Source: Cupidesulfovibrio sp000226255 (GTDB lineage Bacteria > Desulfobacterota > Desulfovibrionia > Desulfovibrionales > Desulfovibrionaceae). From it: a stretch of DNA of 64,000 bases. The stretch is taken from the NCBI RefSeq assembly GCF_003402415.2, contig NZ_AP036014.1:620001-684000 (forward strand), written 5' to 3'. Positions 35,811-44,848 of this stretch are shown here, in pieces. The stretch's first letter is position 1. Every line of letters begins with the position of its first letter. The position numbers were made by a program, and so were the translations under genes. The notes below the pieces were generated by a model. That model was not told where the DNA came from, made no database searches, and was given only the letters and a program-made list of their open reading frames with translations.

Positions 35811-36572
35811 ATGCGATTGCTGACCAACAGCCGCTACGGCACGCGGATGATGCTGGACATCGCCCAGCACAGCCGTCTGGGGCCGGTGCTGATGCGCGAC
35901 GTGGCGCGTCGGCTGGATGTCTCGCAGAAGTATCTGGAAAAGATCAGCCGGTCGCTGAAAGAGGCGGGTCTGCTGGTGAGCCAGCGCGGGCCCAACGGCG
36001 GGCACCGCCTGGGGCGCTCGCCCGACGACATTTCCGTGGGCGACGTGGTGCGCGTGCTGGAAGGCGGGGCGGAAATGGTGGGCTGCGGGCGCGACGAAGA
36101 GCACTGCACCCACGCCCCCGGTTGCCTGACGCGCATGGTCTGGAAGGAGGGCAGCCGGGCCATGTTCGCCCGGCTGGACGCCATTACCTTTGGCGAACTG
36201 TTGCGCTACGTGGATCAGGGGGTGAAGTTCGGCGATTGGTGCACGGGCACCGTGGCCGAGCACCGCGAGGAGGCCGAACGGGAACTGCGCGCCCTGGCCG
36301 GGTTTGCTGAATCATCCGGATATGTGGATACGGCGCGATTCCATGGGCCGGGAGAATCCGCGCCCGCGGGTGGCACGATATCGGGTGGCTGTCCAGCCCG
36401 CTTCATCCCCGCGACGCCCCGCGTCCCGCCGTCCGTATCGGAACCGTGCGAACCGGAAGGCCCAGTGGGATTGGACGGATTGGACGGATTGGACGGACGG
36501 GACGAACGGGACGGGCCGGACGATGCGGAAGGCGTCGGCACTCCGCGTACCCGCCCGGCCCGCGTGTCCTGA
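35811..36572 (+). CDS. Rrf2-family regulator with cluster-type cysteines and extended C-terminus
   Basis: A 253-residue protein. The first 140 residues are an Rrf2 domain: MRLLTNSRYGTRMMLDIA, QKYLEKISRSLKEAGLL, and GPNGGHRLGRSPDDI. They are followed by C92, C99 and C105 with spacing C-X6-C-X5-C, suited to an iron-sulfur cluster as in IscR/NsrR. About 110 further residues are low-complexity and include LDG repeats from a nine-base DNA unit, so this regulator is longer than the usual 140-165. The ATG at 35811 follows a G-rich stretch. The gene precedes a c-haem sensor kinase, suggesting redox-linked control. A similar dyad upstream of tmcD suggests a possible second target. Confidence 0.9.
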   Translation: MRLLTNSRYGTRMMLDIAQHSRLGPVLMRDVARRLDVSQKYLEKISRSLKEAGLLVSQRGPNGGHRLGRSPDDISVGDVVRVLEGGAEMVGCGRDEEHCTHAPGCLTRMVWKEGSRAMFARLDAITFGELLRYVDQGVKFGDWCTGTVAEHREEAERELRALAGFAESSGYVDTARFHGPGESAPAGGTISGGCPARFIPATPRVPPSVSEPCEPEGPVGLDGLDGLDGRDERDGPDDAEGVGTPRTRPARVS

Positions 36573-36625
36573 CCGTGGGTGGCCCGGTGTGTGGGGCGTG
36601 CGGGGCGGCGGCACGGGAGGTTGCC

Positions 36626-39169
36626 ATGACCGCGATGACCGGCGGGACGGGCGGCACTCCCCCCCCGGACACGGGCACGGGAGCCGGCGGCGGTAAGGGC
36701 GCAAGGCCCGGTTCCGCCCATGCCGGGCGCCCCGGAAAGCCCGGATGGGGACGACGCCTGCGCTTTCTGTCGGGCGCCAGCCTGGCCGCCAAGGTGGTGG
36801 CGGGCAGCGGTGCGGCGCTGTTCCTGGGGGTGCTGGTGCTGTCGCTGGGCAGCATCCGCTACCAGCGCGAACACCTGCACGAGGAATTGGCCGCCGGGGG
36901 CGACCGCCTGGGCACCACCATCCGTCTGGGCGCGCGCTACGCCATGATGCTGAACGCCCGCGACGAGATCAACCAGATCATCAGCGACGTGGCCCGCCAG
37001 AAGGACATCGTCTCCATCCGTATCTACAACAAGGAAGGCGTCATCAAGTTTTCGGGCGACCCGGGCGAGGTGGAGCGCCGCACCAACATCCGCGACGAGG
37101 CCTGCGCCGCCTGCCACCGCACGGCAGAACCCCGCAAGTGGCTGGCCCTGCACGAACGCACCCGCGTGTTCACCGACGAGGGCGGACGCCGCCTGCTGGG
37201 CAGCCTTACCCCCATCATGAACGAGCCCGGCTGTTCGGGCGAACCCTGCCATTTCCACCCGGCGGACAAACTGGTGCTGGGCGCGCTGGAGGTGGGTCTT
37301 TCGCTCGAAGCCGCCGAAGCCGAGGTGCTGTCCTTTCAGACCCGCGTGGTGACTCTGGCGGCGGCGGTGTTCCTGCTGGGGGCCACGGCGGTGCACCTGT
37401 TTTTGCGGCGCTTTCTGACGCGGCCGGTGGCCCGGCTTATCGAGGGCACCCGCGCCGTGGCGCGCGGCGGCACGGTGGACCTTTCCGACGTGCGCCAGCA
37501 GGACGAGATAGGCGAACTGGCCGGGGCCATCACCCGCATGGCCCGCGACATCAGCGGCAAGCAGGCGGAGCTGAACCGCCAGCGCGATGAATACCAGCGC
37601 CTGTTCGACCAGGTGCCCTGTGCCATCACCGTGCAGGACAAGAACCTGCGGCTGCTGAAGTACAACCGCATGTTCCGCGAGAACTTCACCCCGAAGCCGG
37701 GGGACTTCTGCTTTCAGGCCTACAAGGGCCGCACCGGCAAGTGCCCCAACTGCGCGGTGGAAATGACCATGCAGACCGGCCTTGCCCATTGCAGCGAGGA
37801 AAGCGGCTTTCATACCGACGGCAGCCGGGCGCACTGGATCGTGCACACCTCGCCCGTGTTCGACGCCGAAGGCCGGGTGACGGCGGCCATGGAAATGACC
37901 CTGGACATCACCGACCGCAAGGAACTGGAAGAAAAGCTGCGCCGTTCCGAGCTGAAGTACCACGCCATCTTCAACCACATTCCCAGCGCGGTGTTCGTGC
38001 TGGACCAGCAGACCCTGGAGGTGGTGGACTGCAACTCCACTGCCGAGAAGGTGTACGGCTGGCCGCGCGAGGAAATGAAGGGCCGTTCGTTCCTGGACCT
38101 GTTTCCGGCGGACGAGCGCGAGCGCTACGCCTCGCAGCTCAAGGCCTTCACCGTGCTGAACCGCGCCCGCAACGTGGCGCGCGACGGCAGGCCCTTTCAC
38201 GTGGACATCATGCTTTCCCCGGCGGAATACCTGGCCCGGCAGGTGCTGCTGGTGACAACCACCGACATCACCGAACGGCTGGAGGCCGAGCAGAAGGTGA
38301 TCCAGGCGGGCAAGATGGCCACCCTTGGCGAGATGGCCACGGGCGTCGCCCACGAACTGAACCAGCCGCTGACCGTCATCAAGACCGCCGGGGGCTTTCT
38401 GCTGCGCAAGGTGACGCGCGGCGAACCCATCGACCCGGAAATCCTGGCCACCATGGCCCGCGAGATAGACGGCCATGTGGACCGGGCCAGCCGCATCATC
38501 GGGCACATGCGCGACTTCGGCCGCCGGTCGGACCTGGCGCTGGAGCGGGTGGACCTGAACGCGGTGCTGCAAAGCGCCACGGAATTCTTCAGCCGCCAGC
38601 TTTCGCTGCGCGGCATCGACATCGACTGGCGGCTGGCCGAGCCGCTGCCCCCGGTCATGGCCGTGGCCAACAGGCTGGAGCAGGTGTTCATCAACCTGCT
38701 GCTCAACGCGCGCGACGCCATAGAGGAGCGCAGCGAGAAGGAGCCGGGCGCGCCGCGCCGCATCAGCGTCGAAACGTCCGCCGACGACCGGCGGGTGACG
38801 GTGGCGGTGTGCGACACCGGCGGCGGCATACCCCCGGCGCTCTTGCCGCGCATCTTCGAGCCGTTCTTCACCACCAAGAAGGTGGGCAAGGGCACGGGGC
38901 TCGGGCTTTCCATAAGCTACGGGCTGGTGCGGGAGTTCGGCGGGTCCATCCAGGCGTCCAACCTGCCGGAGGGCGGGGCCTGCTTCACCCTGCGCTTTCC
39001 GGTGACCTCAGGAACGGTGGGGGCCGCGCCAAGGACGGCCGGTGATGCGGGGAGCGCGCTTTCCGCCGCGTCGGGCGCATCGGGCGCATCGGGCGCGCCG
39101 GGAGCGTCGGAGCCGAATGGTGCCCCTGGCGCGGTCGCTGACGGTGGCGGTGAAGGGGACGCGGCATGA
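36626..39169 (+). CDS. Membrane sensor histidine kinase with periplasmic di-haem c domain and two PAS domains
   Basis: An 847-residue kinase. A basic cytoplasmic start is followed by one helix (about 52-76), then a periplasmic domain with CAACH (160-164) and CSGEPCH (203-209, CX4CH), so two c-type haems are predicted. A second helix (about 233-256), HAMP, a PAS with a Cys cluster (FCFQAYKGRTGKCPNC), and a second PAS follow. The kinase core has the phosphoacceptor in TGVAHELNQPLTVIKTAGGFLL and an ATPase domain with DTGGGIP and GTGLGLSISYGL. The NtrB-like HELNQPL motif is shared with many sigma-54-linked kinases. ATG at 36626 follows GGGAGG. The stop overlaps the next gene by ATGA. It is probably a sensor of periplasmic redox state. 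Confidence 0.92.
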   Translation: MTAMTGGTGGTPPPDTGTGAGGGKGARPGSAHAGRPGKPGWGRRLRFLSGASLAAKVVAGSGAALFLGVLVLSLGSIRYQREHLHEELAAGGDRLGTTIRLGARYAMMLNARDEINQIISDVARQKDIVSIRIYNKEGVIKFSGDPGEVERRTNIRDEACAACHRTAEPRKWLALHERTRVFTDEGGRRLLGSLTPIMNEPGCSGEPCHFHPADKLVLGALEVGLSLEAAEAEVLSFQTRVVTLAAAVFLLGATAVHLFLRRFLTRPVARLIEGTRAVARGGTVDLSDVRQQDEIGELAGAITRMARDISGKQAELNRQRDEYQRLFDQVPCAITVQDKNLRLLKYNRMFRENFTPKPGDFCFQAYKGRTGKCPNCAVEMTMQTGLAHCSEESGFHTDGSRAHWIVHTSPVFDAEGRVTAAMEMTLDITDRKELEEKLRRSELKYHAIFNHIPSAVFVLDQQTLEVVDCNSTAEKVYGWPREEMKGRSFLDLFPADERERYASQLKAFTVLNRARNVARDGRPFHVDIMLSPAEYLARQVLLVTTTDITERLEAEQKVIQAGKMATLGEMATGVAHELNQPLTVIKTAGGFLLRKVTRGEPIDPEILATMAREIDGHVDRASRIIGHMRDFGRRSDLALERVDLNAVLQSATEFFSRQLSLRGIDIDWRLAEPLPPVMAVANRLEQVFINLLLNARDAIEERSEKEPGAPRRISVETSADDRRVTVAVCDTGGGIPPALLPRIFEPFFTTKKVGKGTGLGLSISYGLVREFGGSIQASNLPEGGACFTLRFPVTSGTVGAAPRTAGDAGSALSAASGASGASGAPGASEPNGAPGAVADGGGEGDAA

Positions 39170-40488
39170 ACGCGCCCCAGCTCTTGTCCCTGCTTCTGGT
39201 GGACGACGAGGAAGGCATCCGCACCGTGCTGTCGCTGCTGCTGGCCGACATGGGCTGCGCGGTGCGCACGGCGGCCTCCGGGGCCGAGGCGCTGGCCATG
39301 GTCCGCGTAACCCCCCCCGCCGTGCTGCTGACCGACGTGCGCATGCCCGGCATGGACGGCATAGATCTGCTGCGCGCGGTGAAGGCGGAATTTCCCGGCG
39401 TGGAGGTGCTGGTGCTCACCGGCCATGGCGACATGGAACTTGCCGTGTCCAGCCTGCGTCATGGCGCGGGCGACTTTCTGACCAAGCCGGTGGCCCCGGA
39501 GGCGCTGGAAGTGGCGCTGGACCGCGCCCGCCAGCGCATGGCCCTGCGCGAGGCCCTGCGCCGCCATACCGAGGAGCTGGAACAACTGGTGGCCCGGCGC
39601 ACCCGCGAACTGCTGCACGCCGAGCGCCTGGCCGCCGTGGGCGAGACGGCGGCTGGGCTGGCCCACGCCATCAAGAACGTGGCGGGCGGGCTGGAGGGGG
39701 CCATGTTCGTGCTGGAAAAGGGACTGGAGCTGGACCGGCGCGACTACCTGGAGCAGGGCTGGCGCATGGTGCGCGACGACGTGGGGCGGGTGCGCGACCT
39801 GGCCATGCGCCTGCTGGACATGGGTCGGGCGGCGGACCTTGCCCCGCGCCCGTGCGACCCCGACGCCCCCCTGCGCGACGTGGCCCGCCTGCTATCCCCG
39901 CGCGCGGCGGCGGCAGGGGTGACGCTGGCGGTGCAGGCCGATGCCGGGCCGGGGCCGGTGTCGATTGATCCGGACGCGGTGCATCGCTGCCTGATGGATC
40001 TGGCGGTCAACGCCATCGAGGCGTTCGAGGGGCAGGCCGGAGGCGCGATGGATGCCGACGCGGACGGGATGGCCACGGGCGTCGCGGGCGAACCCCGCCG
40101 GGTGATCTTGCGCAGCCGCCGCGTGGAGTTGCCCGGCCCGATGGACGAGGAGGGGGAGGTATCCGGCGCGCCCGGCATCGAATACGTGGTGGAGGACAAT
40201 GGTCCCGGTCTGCCGGAGCAGGCCGGACAAACTGGACAAACTGGACAAACTGGACAGGCCGGACAGGTTGAGCAGGGCGTCCATGCGGGCGCGGACGGCT
40301 TTGCCGCCTTTGTCTCCGCCAAGCCGGGCGGCAGCGGCGTGGGCCTGATGGCCACGCGCAAGCTGGCCCGGGAGATGGGCGGGGAACTGGAGCTGGAGGC
40401 GGGATCGCAGGGGCGCGGCGTGCGGGCGGTGCTGCGGGTGCGGCCCCTGCTGCGGCCCCTGCTGCGGCCCCTGCTGCGGGCGGACTAG
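39166..40488 (+). CDS. Receiver-histidine kinase fusion protein, partner of the di-haem sensor
   Basis: A 440-residue protein coupled by ATGA to the sensor kinase. A receiver (about 8-125; DDEEG, phosphoacceptor in LLTDVRMPGMDG, Lys in LTKPVAP) is followed by a coiled coil. A kinase domain then carries the possible phosphoacceptor His in GLAHAIKNVAGGLEG, and a divergent ATPase domain has VEDNGPGLP and GSGVGLMATRKLA. Near residue 355 a GQTGQTGQTGQ repeat comes from nine-base units; the C-terminus has RPLL repeated three times from 12-base units. Its stop codon shares CTAG with the convergent kinase. Confidence 0.88.
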   Translation: MNAPQLLSLLLVDDEEGIRTVLSLLLADMGCAVRTAASGAEALAMVRVTPPAVLLTDVRMPGMDGIDLLRAVKAEFPGVEVLVLTGHGDMELAVSSLRHGAGDFLTKPVAPEALEVALDRARQRMALREALRRHTEELEQLVARRTRELLHAERLAAVGETAAGLAHAIKNVAGGLEGAMFVLEKGLELDRRDYLEQGWRMVRDDVGRVRDLAMRLLDMGRAADLAPRPCDPDAPLRDVARLLSPRAAAAGVTLAVQADAGPGPVSIDPDAVHRCLMDLAVNAIEAFEGQAGGAMDADADGMATGVAGEPRRVILRSRRVELPGPMDEEGEVSGAPGIEYVVEDNGPGLPEQAGQTGQTGQTGQAGQVEQGVHAGADGFAAFVSAKPGGSGVGLMATRKLAREMGGELELEAGSQGRGVRAVLRVRPLLRPLLRPLLRAD

Positions 40489-42485
40489 CCGCCGTTATCC
40501 GTCCGTTCGTCGCAGGCGGATTCCCCCTGTCTCACCGCTTCCGGCAGGCGGCGCGGCAACGACACGGTGAAGGTGCTGCCTTCGCCCCTTTCCGAGGCCA
40601 CGGCGATGTGCCCGCCATGCTGCCGCACCACCTGGCTGGCCACGAACAGGCCGATGCCCGTCCCGGCGCTGCCCTTGGACGAGAAGAACAGGGTGAACAG
40701 CTTCTCGCGGGTTTCGCGGTCCATGCCGGTGCCGTTGTCGATGATGGTGAAGGTTACTTCGTCCGGCGCACCGCGCACCCGGAAGGTGACGGCGTGGTCC
40801 TGCTTGCGGGTGTCCGCCGCGCAGGCCTCCACTGCGTTTTCCAGCAGGTTCACCAGCGCGGAGGACAGCGCCCCGGCGTCGGCCTCGAAGGTGCCGAGGT
40901 CGGCCCCCCCGCCGTCGCCCCCCGTCGCCATCCCCGCCTCCGCGAAGTCCCGCACGAAGCGCACCCCGCGCTCCGTGGCCTTGGCTTCCACCAGCGTGGC
41001 CGTGTCCTCGGCAAAGGCGCGGGCGACCACCACTTCCCAGTTCAGTTCGCGGTTCTTGGCGTAGTACAGAAGGTCCAGCACCATCTTGCGCAGCCGGTCC
41101 ACCAGGTGCCGGATGTCCTGGTGGCTGTCCTGCACCCGCGCCGCGTCTCCGCGCGCGATGCCGCTGCCCAGGCGGTACACCCCGCCGTCCAGCGCGGTGA
41201 GCAGCCCCTTGATGCCGTGGGCCGTGGAGCCCAGCAGCAGACCCAATTGCGAAAGCCGGTCCTGCAACCGGCGCAGTTCGGTGATGTCCGTGGACATCTC
41301 CATGACCTCGGCGATTTCGCCCGCAGCGTCGCGCAGGGGGGCCGTCCACACCAGCACGTTCACCTGCCGCCCGTCGCGCGCGGTGACCACGGTTTCCGCC
41401 TGGTGCGGCCGCCCGTCCTCGAAGGTGCGTTGCGCCGGGCAGCCGGAGCAGGGGGCCATGCGGTGGGCGAAGGCGTCGTGGCAGCGGCGGCCGGTGGGAT
41501 CGCCGAAATCTTCCCGGTACCGCCGGTTGGCCTCCACCACGCCGAAGTCGCGGTCCATGACGGCCACGTAGCAGGGCGATTCGTCGAACAGCTGGCGGAA
41601 CCGCTCGCGGGTCAGGCGCAGATCTTCACGCAGGCGGCGCACCTCGGAAACGTCCACCGAAAGTTCCAGCACCAATTCCACGTCGCCGTCGTTGCCGTAG
41701 ATGGGCGCGGTGTTCACGATGACCGGGATTTCCTGGCCGTTTCTGCCCAGCAGCACCTCGTTGGAGCGGAAGCCCTCGCCCGTTTCCAGCACGCGGACCA
41801 CCGGACACAGTCTGTCGCCCGGCCCGCGCCCGGCGTAGGCCTCCCAACTGCGGCTGCCGATGCGGTGGCCCAGGCGTTCCTTGTACAACTGGTTGGTGGA
41901 AACGATTTCGAGGTCGGCGTTGTGCACGGCCACGAAGCAGGGCAGCTCGTTGAACAGCCCGCCATCGTCCAGGGCGCTGCACAGCGACCGGATGCCGCTG
42001 GCGATGCCGTCCATGGTCTGCAGGGCGGCAAGCTGGCGCTCTGCCTCCACCAGGCGGCTGGACTGGTCGCGCACCATCTGTTCCAGGTTTTCGGTGTAGC
42101 CGCGCAGGCGGCGGCGCATGTCGATGCGTTCGCGCGCGCGGCGCAGGGCCACTTCGAGCATGTCGTCGTTGACGGGCTTGGTGAGGAAGTCGGTGGCGTC
42201 GCGCTTCAGGCTTTGGATGGCCAGGTCCATGTCGCCGTGGCCGGTGAGCATGATGACCTCCACCTCCGGGTCGGCGGCCTTCAGGCGTTCCAGCAGATCC
42301 AGCCCGGAGAGGCCGGGCATCTTGATGTCGGTGAGCACGATGTCGGGCTTGCGTTCGGCGAACCGGGCAAGGGCCTCTTCGCCGCTGGCGGCGGTGGTCA
42401 CGTGGTAGCCCGCGTCGGCAAGCGAAATGCCGAGCACGGTGCGAATGCCTTCCTCGTCGTCCACCAGCAGGATCGATGCGCCCAT
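40485..42485 (-). CDS. Hybrid kinase: receiver, two PAS domains, kinase core (last gene of the tmc block)
   Basis: A 666-residue soluble protein. The receiver (about 1-125; VDDEEG, phosphoacceptor in VLTDIKMPGLSG, Lys in LTKPVND) is followed by a coiled coil, two PAS domains (about 165-290 and 300-420), the second with an AHRMAPCSGCPAQ cysteine stretch. The kinase core has the His in GSTAHGIKGLLTALDG and ATPase motifs DNGTGMD and GTGIGLFVASQV. The HGIKG-type phosphoacceptor resembles that of the protein encoded convergently. It lies on the same strand as the tmc genes but after a terminator-like hairpin, so it may be partly independent. In D. vulgaris a sensor kinase also follows the tmc-linked response regulators, as I recall it. 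Confidence 0.9.
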   Translation of the reverse strand: MGASILLVDDEEGIRTVLGISLADAGYHVTTAASGEEALARFAERKPDIVLTDIKMPGLSGLDLLERLKAADPEVEVIMLTGHGDMDLAIQSLKRDATDFLTKPVNDDMLEVALRRARERIDMRRRLRGYTENLEQMVRDQSSRLVEAERQLAALQTMDGIASGIRSLCSALDDGGLFNELPCFVAVHNADLEIVSTNQLYKERLGHRIGSRSWEAYAGRGPGDRLCPVVRVLETGEGFRSNEVLLGRNGQEIPVIVNTAPIYGNDGDVELVLELSVDVSEVRRLREDLRLTRERFRQLFDESPCYVAVMDRDFGVVEANRRYREDFGDPTGRRCHDAFAHRMAPCSGCPAQRTFEDGRPHQAETVVTARDGRQVNVLVWTAPLRDAAGEIAEVMEMSTDITELRRLQDRLSQLGLLLGSTAHGIKGLLTALDGGVYRLGSGIARGDAARVQDSHQDIRHLVDRLRKMVLDLLYYAKNRELNWEVVVARAFAEDTATLVEAKATERGVRFVRDFAEAGMATGGDGGGADLGTFEADAGALSSALVNLLENAVEACAADTRKQDHAVTFRVRGAPDEVTFTIIDNGTGMDRETREKLFTLFFSSKGSAGTGIGLFVASQVVRQHGGHIAVASERGEGSTFTVSLPRRLPEAVRQGESACDERTDNGG

Positions 42486-42827
42486 GCGCGGCTCCTCGGA
42501 ATCCGGTTCACGGTCGGGGGCACAGTCCCTGCGTCGTGTGTGCGTGCCCTTGCGCGGCCATCTGGAAAGAGAGGGGGAAGGCCCCGGTCATCGCCGCGCC
42601 GCTGGCGCGTGGGACGGGCGCGGGGCGGGAACCACCCGTGGCGCATTGTTTCATGCTGTGCATAAAAGAACAAGGGCGGGCCGCCGGGGAGGGCATTGCC
42701 CGCCCCGGCGGTACGTGGCGTGTGGCATGTGGCGCGCGTGGCCCGGGGGGCGACATGCGTCGCCGACGCAGGCCGGGACGCCTGCCGTCGGCGCGCTGCC
42801 GCCGCCTGATACCCGCCGTGCGCAGGG
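42486..42827 (-). other. Intergenic region upstream of the hybrid kinase
   Basis: This 342-base GC-rich gap contains the terminator-like hairpin at 42663-42705. Between that and the kinase ATG lie about 177 bases where a separate promoter could sit; no clear hexamers were found. GAGGAGC precedes the kinase start. The reading frames in this stretch look like shadows. Confidence 0.4.
42663..42705 (-). terminator. Terminator-like hairpin between the double receiver gene and the hybrid kinase
   Basis: On the minus strand an eight-bp GGGCGGGC/GCCCGCCC stem (42705-42698 with 42681-42674) is followed directly by TTGTTCTTTT. It would end most transcripts of the tmc block after the double receiver gene, or act as a partial terminator. 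Confidence 0.65.
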
Positions 42828-43742
42828 CTATTGCACGGCTTCGGACGCGCCCGCCGCCAGTTCCCCGCGCTTTTCCAGGGTCTCGCGGATGATCTCCAGC
42901 AGGCGGTTGGGGTCGAAGGGCTTTTTCAGCGAGGCCACGGCGTTGCGGATGGCCAGGTGAATGCCCGACAGGCCGCTGATGACGATGACCGGGGTGTCGC
43001 GGAAGGCGTCTTCCTTGGTCATCTTGCGATAGAAACGCGGCCCCCACTCGTTGGGCATTTCCAGGTCCAGCGTCACGAGGTCAGGCCGCTCGCGCTTCAG
43101 CACCTCCAGCGCCTCAGAGCCGTCGGACGCGGAACAGGTGGCGTACCCGTTGTCCGACAGGATATCCACCATGTACTTCACGATGTAGGGGTCGTCGTCG
43201 ACGACCAGTATCTTGTACGGCATGCGCTCATTCTCCTTGGCGTCGTTCGTGGCGGCGCGTGCCGCCGCTCCTGTCCGCCCCGTCCTCTGGAATCGTGCAT
43301 CCGGGCCTTCTGGCCCGGCCTGTTTCCTTGCTGTCGTTCCGTTGCCCGCGCGGGCTCCGTCCAGGGCCGCATGCGCCAGTTCCAGCAACCGATCCGGCCT
43401 GGGGGGTTTTTCCACGTAGGCGAAAGGCTCGTCCACTTCCTCTCCCGCCGCCGCGCACAGGGACAACCCGTGCGCGAAGGTGCCGCCCCCCACGCCGGAG
43501 AGCATGATCACCGGCACTGTCCGCAGGGCGGGGTCGGCCTGCATGGCGCGGTACATGGGCAGCCCGCCGCCGCCCGGCATCATCACGTCCAGCACCACCA
43601 GGTCGGGGCGACGCCTGCGGGCGGCCGCAAGGCCCTCGGTTCCGTTGCGGGCGGCCACGGCCTCGTGCCCGTCGGTCTCGAACAGGGCCTTCAGGAAGAA
43701 CCGGAACGACAGTTCGTCGTCCACCACCAGCACCAGCGCCAT
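42828..43742 (-). CDS. Tandem double-receiver protein with a probable internal translation start
   Basis: 304 residues with two CheY-like domains: residues 1-130 (VVDDE, phosphoacceptor D52 in VLDVMMPG, Lys in VEKPPRP) and residues 174-304 (VVDDD, phosphoacceptor in LDLEMPN, Lys in LKKPFDP). About 40 low-complexity residues link them. At 43223 an in-frame ATG, AAGGAG nine bases ahead of it, would make the second receiver alone (131 residues). In D. vulgaris I recall separate response regulator genes at this position, so this may be a fusion. It lies in the tmc block, 183 bases after the universal stress protein gene. No DNA-binding domain is present. Confidence 0.85.
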   Translation of the reverse strand: MALVLVVDDELSFRFFLKALFETDGHEAVAARNGTEGLAAARRRRPDLVVLDVMMPGGGGLPMYRAMQADPALRTVPVIMLSGVGGGTFAHGLSLCAAAGEEVDEPFAYVEKPPRPDRLLELAHAALDGARAGNGTTARKQAGPEGPDARFQRTGRTGAAARAATNDAKENERMPYKILVVDDDPYIVKYMVDILSDNGYATCSASDGSEALEVLKRERPDLVTLDLEMPNEWGPRFYRKMTKEDAFRDTPVIVISGLSGIHLAIRNAVASLKKPFDPNRLLEIIRETLEKRGELAAGASEAVQ

Positions 43743-43925
43743 GTCGTGCCCCGTCCTTGATCATCACCCCGGGATCGTCACCCGTGGTCGTCGCCCGCCG
43801 TGTGCCGGTAGCGCGCCGGTCATGTCCCGGCCGTGCCCCCGGCTGCGGGGCAGCGTGCGTGCCGCCCCGCGCCGTCACTGTCGCGATGGTTGCCGTCCCG
43901 CATGCCCGCGGCGCGGGCGGGGGCG

Positions 43926-44843
43926 TCAGGCCACCTTTTCCGCATGGGTCACGCTGGCCACCGGGCAGGCCGAGCGCAACACCACCTGTTCCACGGTGGA
44001 GCCGATTTCCGCGTCCTCGCTGGGCACATCCTTGGCGTGGTGGGCCATGACGATGAGGTCGGCCTTGCGGTCGCGGGCGTACTTCAGGATTTCCACATAC
44101 GGCGTGCCTTCCCAGATTTCCACCTGGTAGTTGTCGTAATCGGTCATCTTGCTCACGTACTTGTCCTGCATCTGCTTGCGCGCCCGCTCCAACTGGCGTT
44201 CGATTTCGGCCTGGCTTGGGTACAGCCCCGTCCCGCCCAGGTCGCAGGCGTGGAAGAGGTACAGCTTGGCCCCCACCTCGCGCGCGGTGCGGTAGGCGAA
44301 CTGGAACGCCGCGTCGGCGGGCTTGGAAAAGTCGGTGCTGAAGATGATGTTCGAGAACATGTGCCAGCAGGTATTGCACGGCCGGTTCACGATCAGCACC
44401 GGGCAGCGGGCGGACTTGGACACCTTCTGCATGGTGTTGCCGATGATGGAGCGCACCCGCGAAGAGGCGGCGTCCTCCTCGCGCCCGTGCGCGCCCATGA
44501 CGATCAGGTCCACCCCTTCCTGCCGGGCAAAGCGCAGGATTTCGGTGTGCGGTACCCCAACGGCCAGTTGCAGGGCGGCGTTGGGCGGGCCGAATTCCTT
44601 GAACTGGGCCTCGTAGACCTGCTTCAGTTCTTCGGTGACCCATTCGCGGTAGTCCGCGTCGGCCACTTCTTCCTCACCCGACTTCAGGTCGCGCACGTAG
44701 TGGCCGAAGCCCCGCGTGGGCACCCCCAGCACGTGGAAGACGTACAGGCGCGCTTCGTTGCGCCGGGCCAGTTCGAAGGCCACCTTGGCCGCGTTGTCGC
44801 ATGCCGGCGAGGCCGACGTTGCAAAGAGGATCTTACCGAACAT
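43926..44843 (-). CDS. Tandem universal stress protein (two UspA domains)
   Basis: 305 residues forming two Usp domains: about 1-150 and 160-305. Both have the fold pattern ILFATS or IIFSTDFS at the start. The nucleotide-binding end is VMGAHG with GNTMQKVSKSARCPVLIV in the first, and VMAHHAKD with GSTVEQVVLRSACPVASV in the second. The first GX2GX9G-like loop is partly degenerate, so ATP binding is possible but not certain. The ATG at 44843 has CGGAGG before it, inside the last codons of the upstream gene. It lies in the tmc block, as in D. vulgaris, suggesting a stress or energy-status role linked to the complex. Confidence 0.92.
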   Translation of the reverse strand: MFGKILFATSASPACDNAAKVAFELARRNEARLYVFHVLGVPTRGFGHYVRDLKSGEEEVADADYREWVTEELKQVYEAQFKEFGPPNAALQLAVGVPHTEILRFARQEGVDLIVMGAHGREEDAASSRVRSIIGNTMQKVSKSARCPVLIVNRPCNTCWHMFSNIIFSTDFSKPADAAFQFAYRTAREVGAKLYLFHACDLGGTGLYPSQAEIERQLERARKQMQDKYVSKMTDYDNYQVEIWEGTPYVEILKYARDRKADLIVMAHHAKDVPSEDAEIGSTVEQVVLRSACPVASVTHAEKVA

Positions 44844-44848
44844 GGCGT

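Noticed and set aside
42427..42960. Plus-strand ORF of 177 codons between the hybrid kinase and the double receiver genes
   Set aside because: It overlaps the ends of two well-supported minus-strand genes, has low-complexity composition and no ribosome site.
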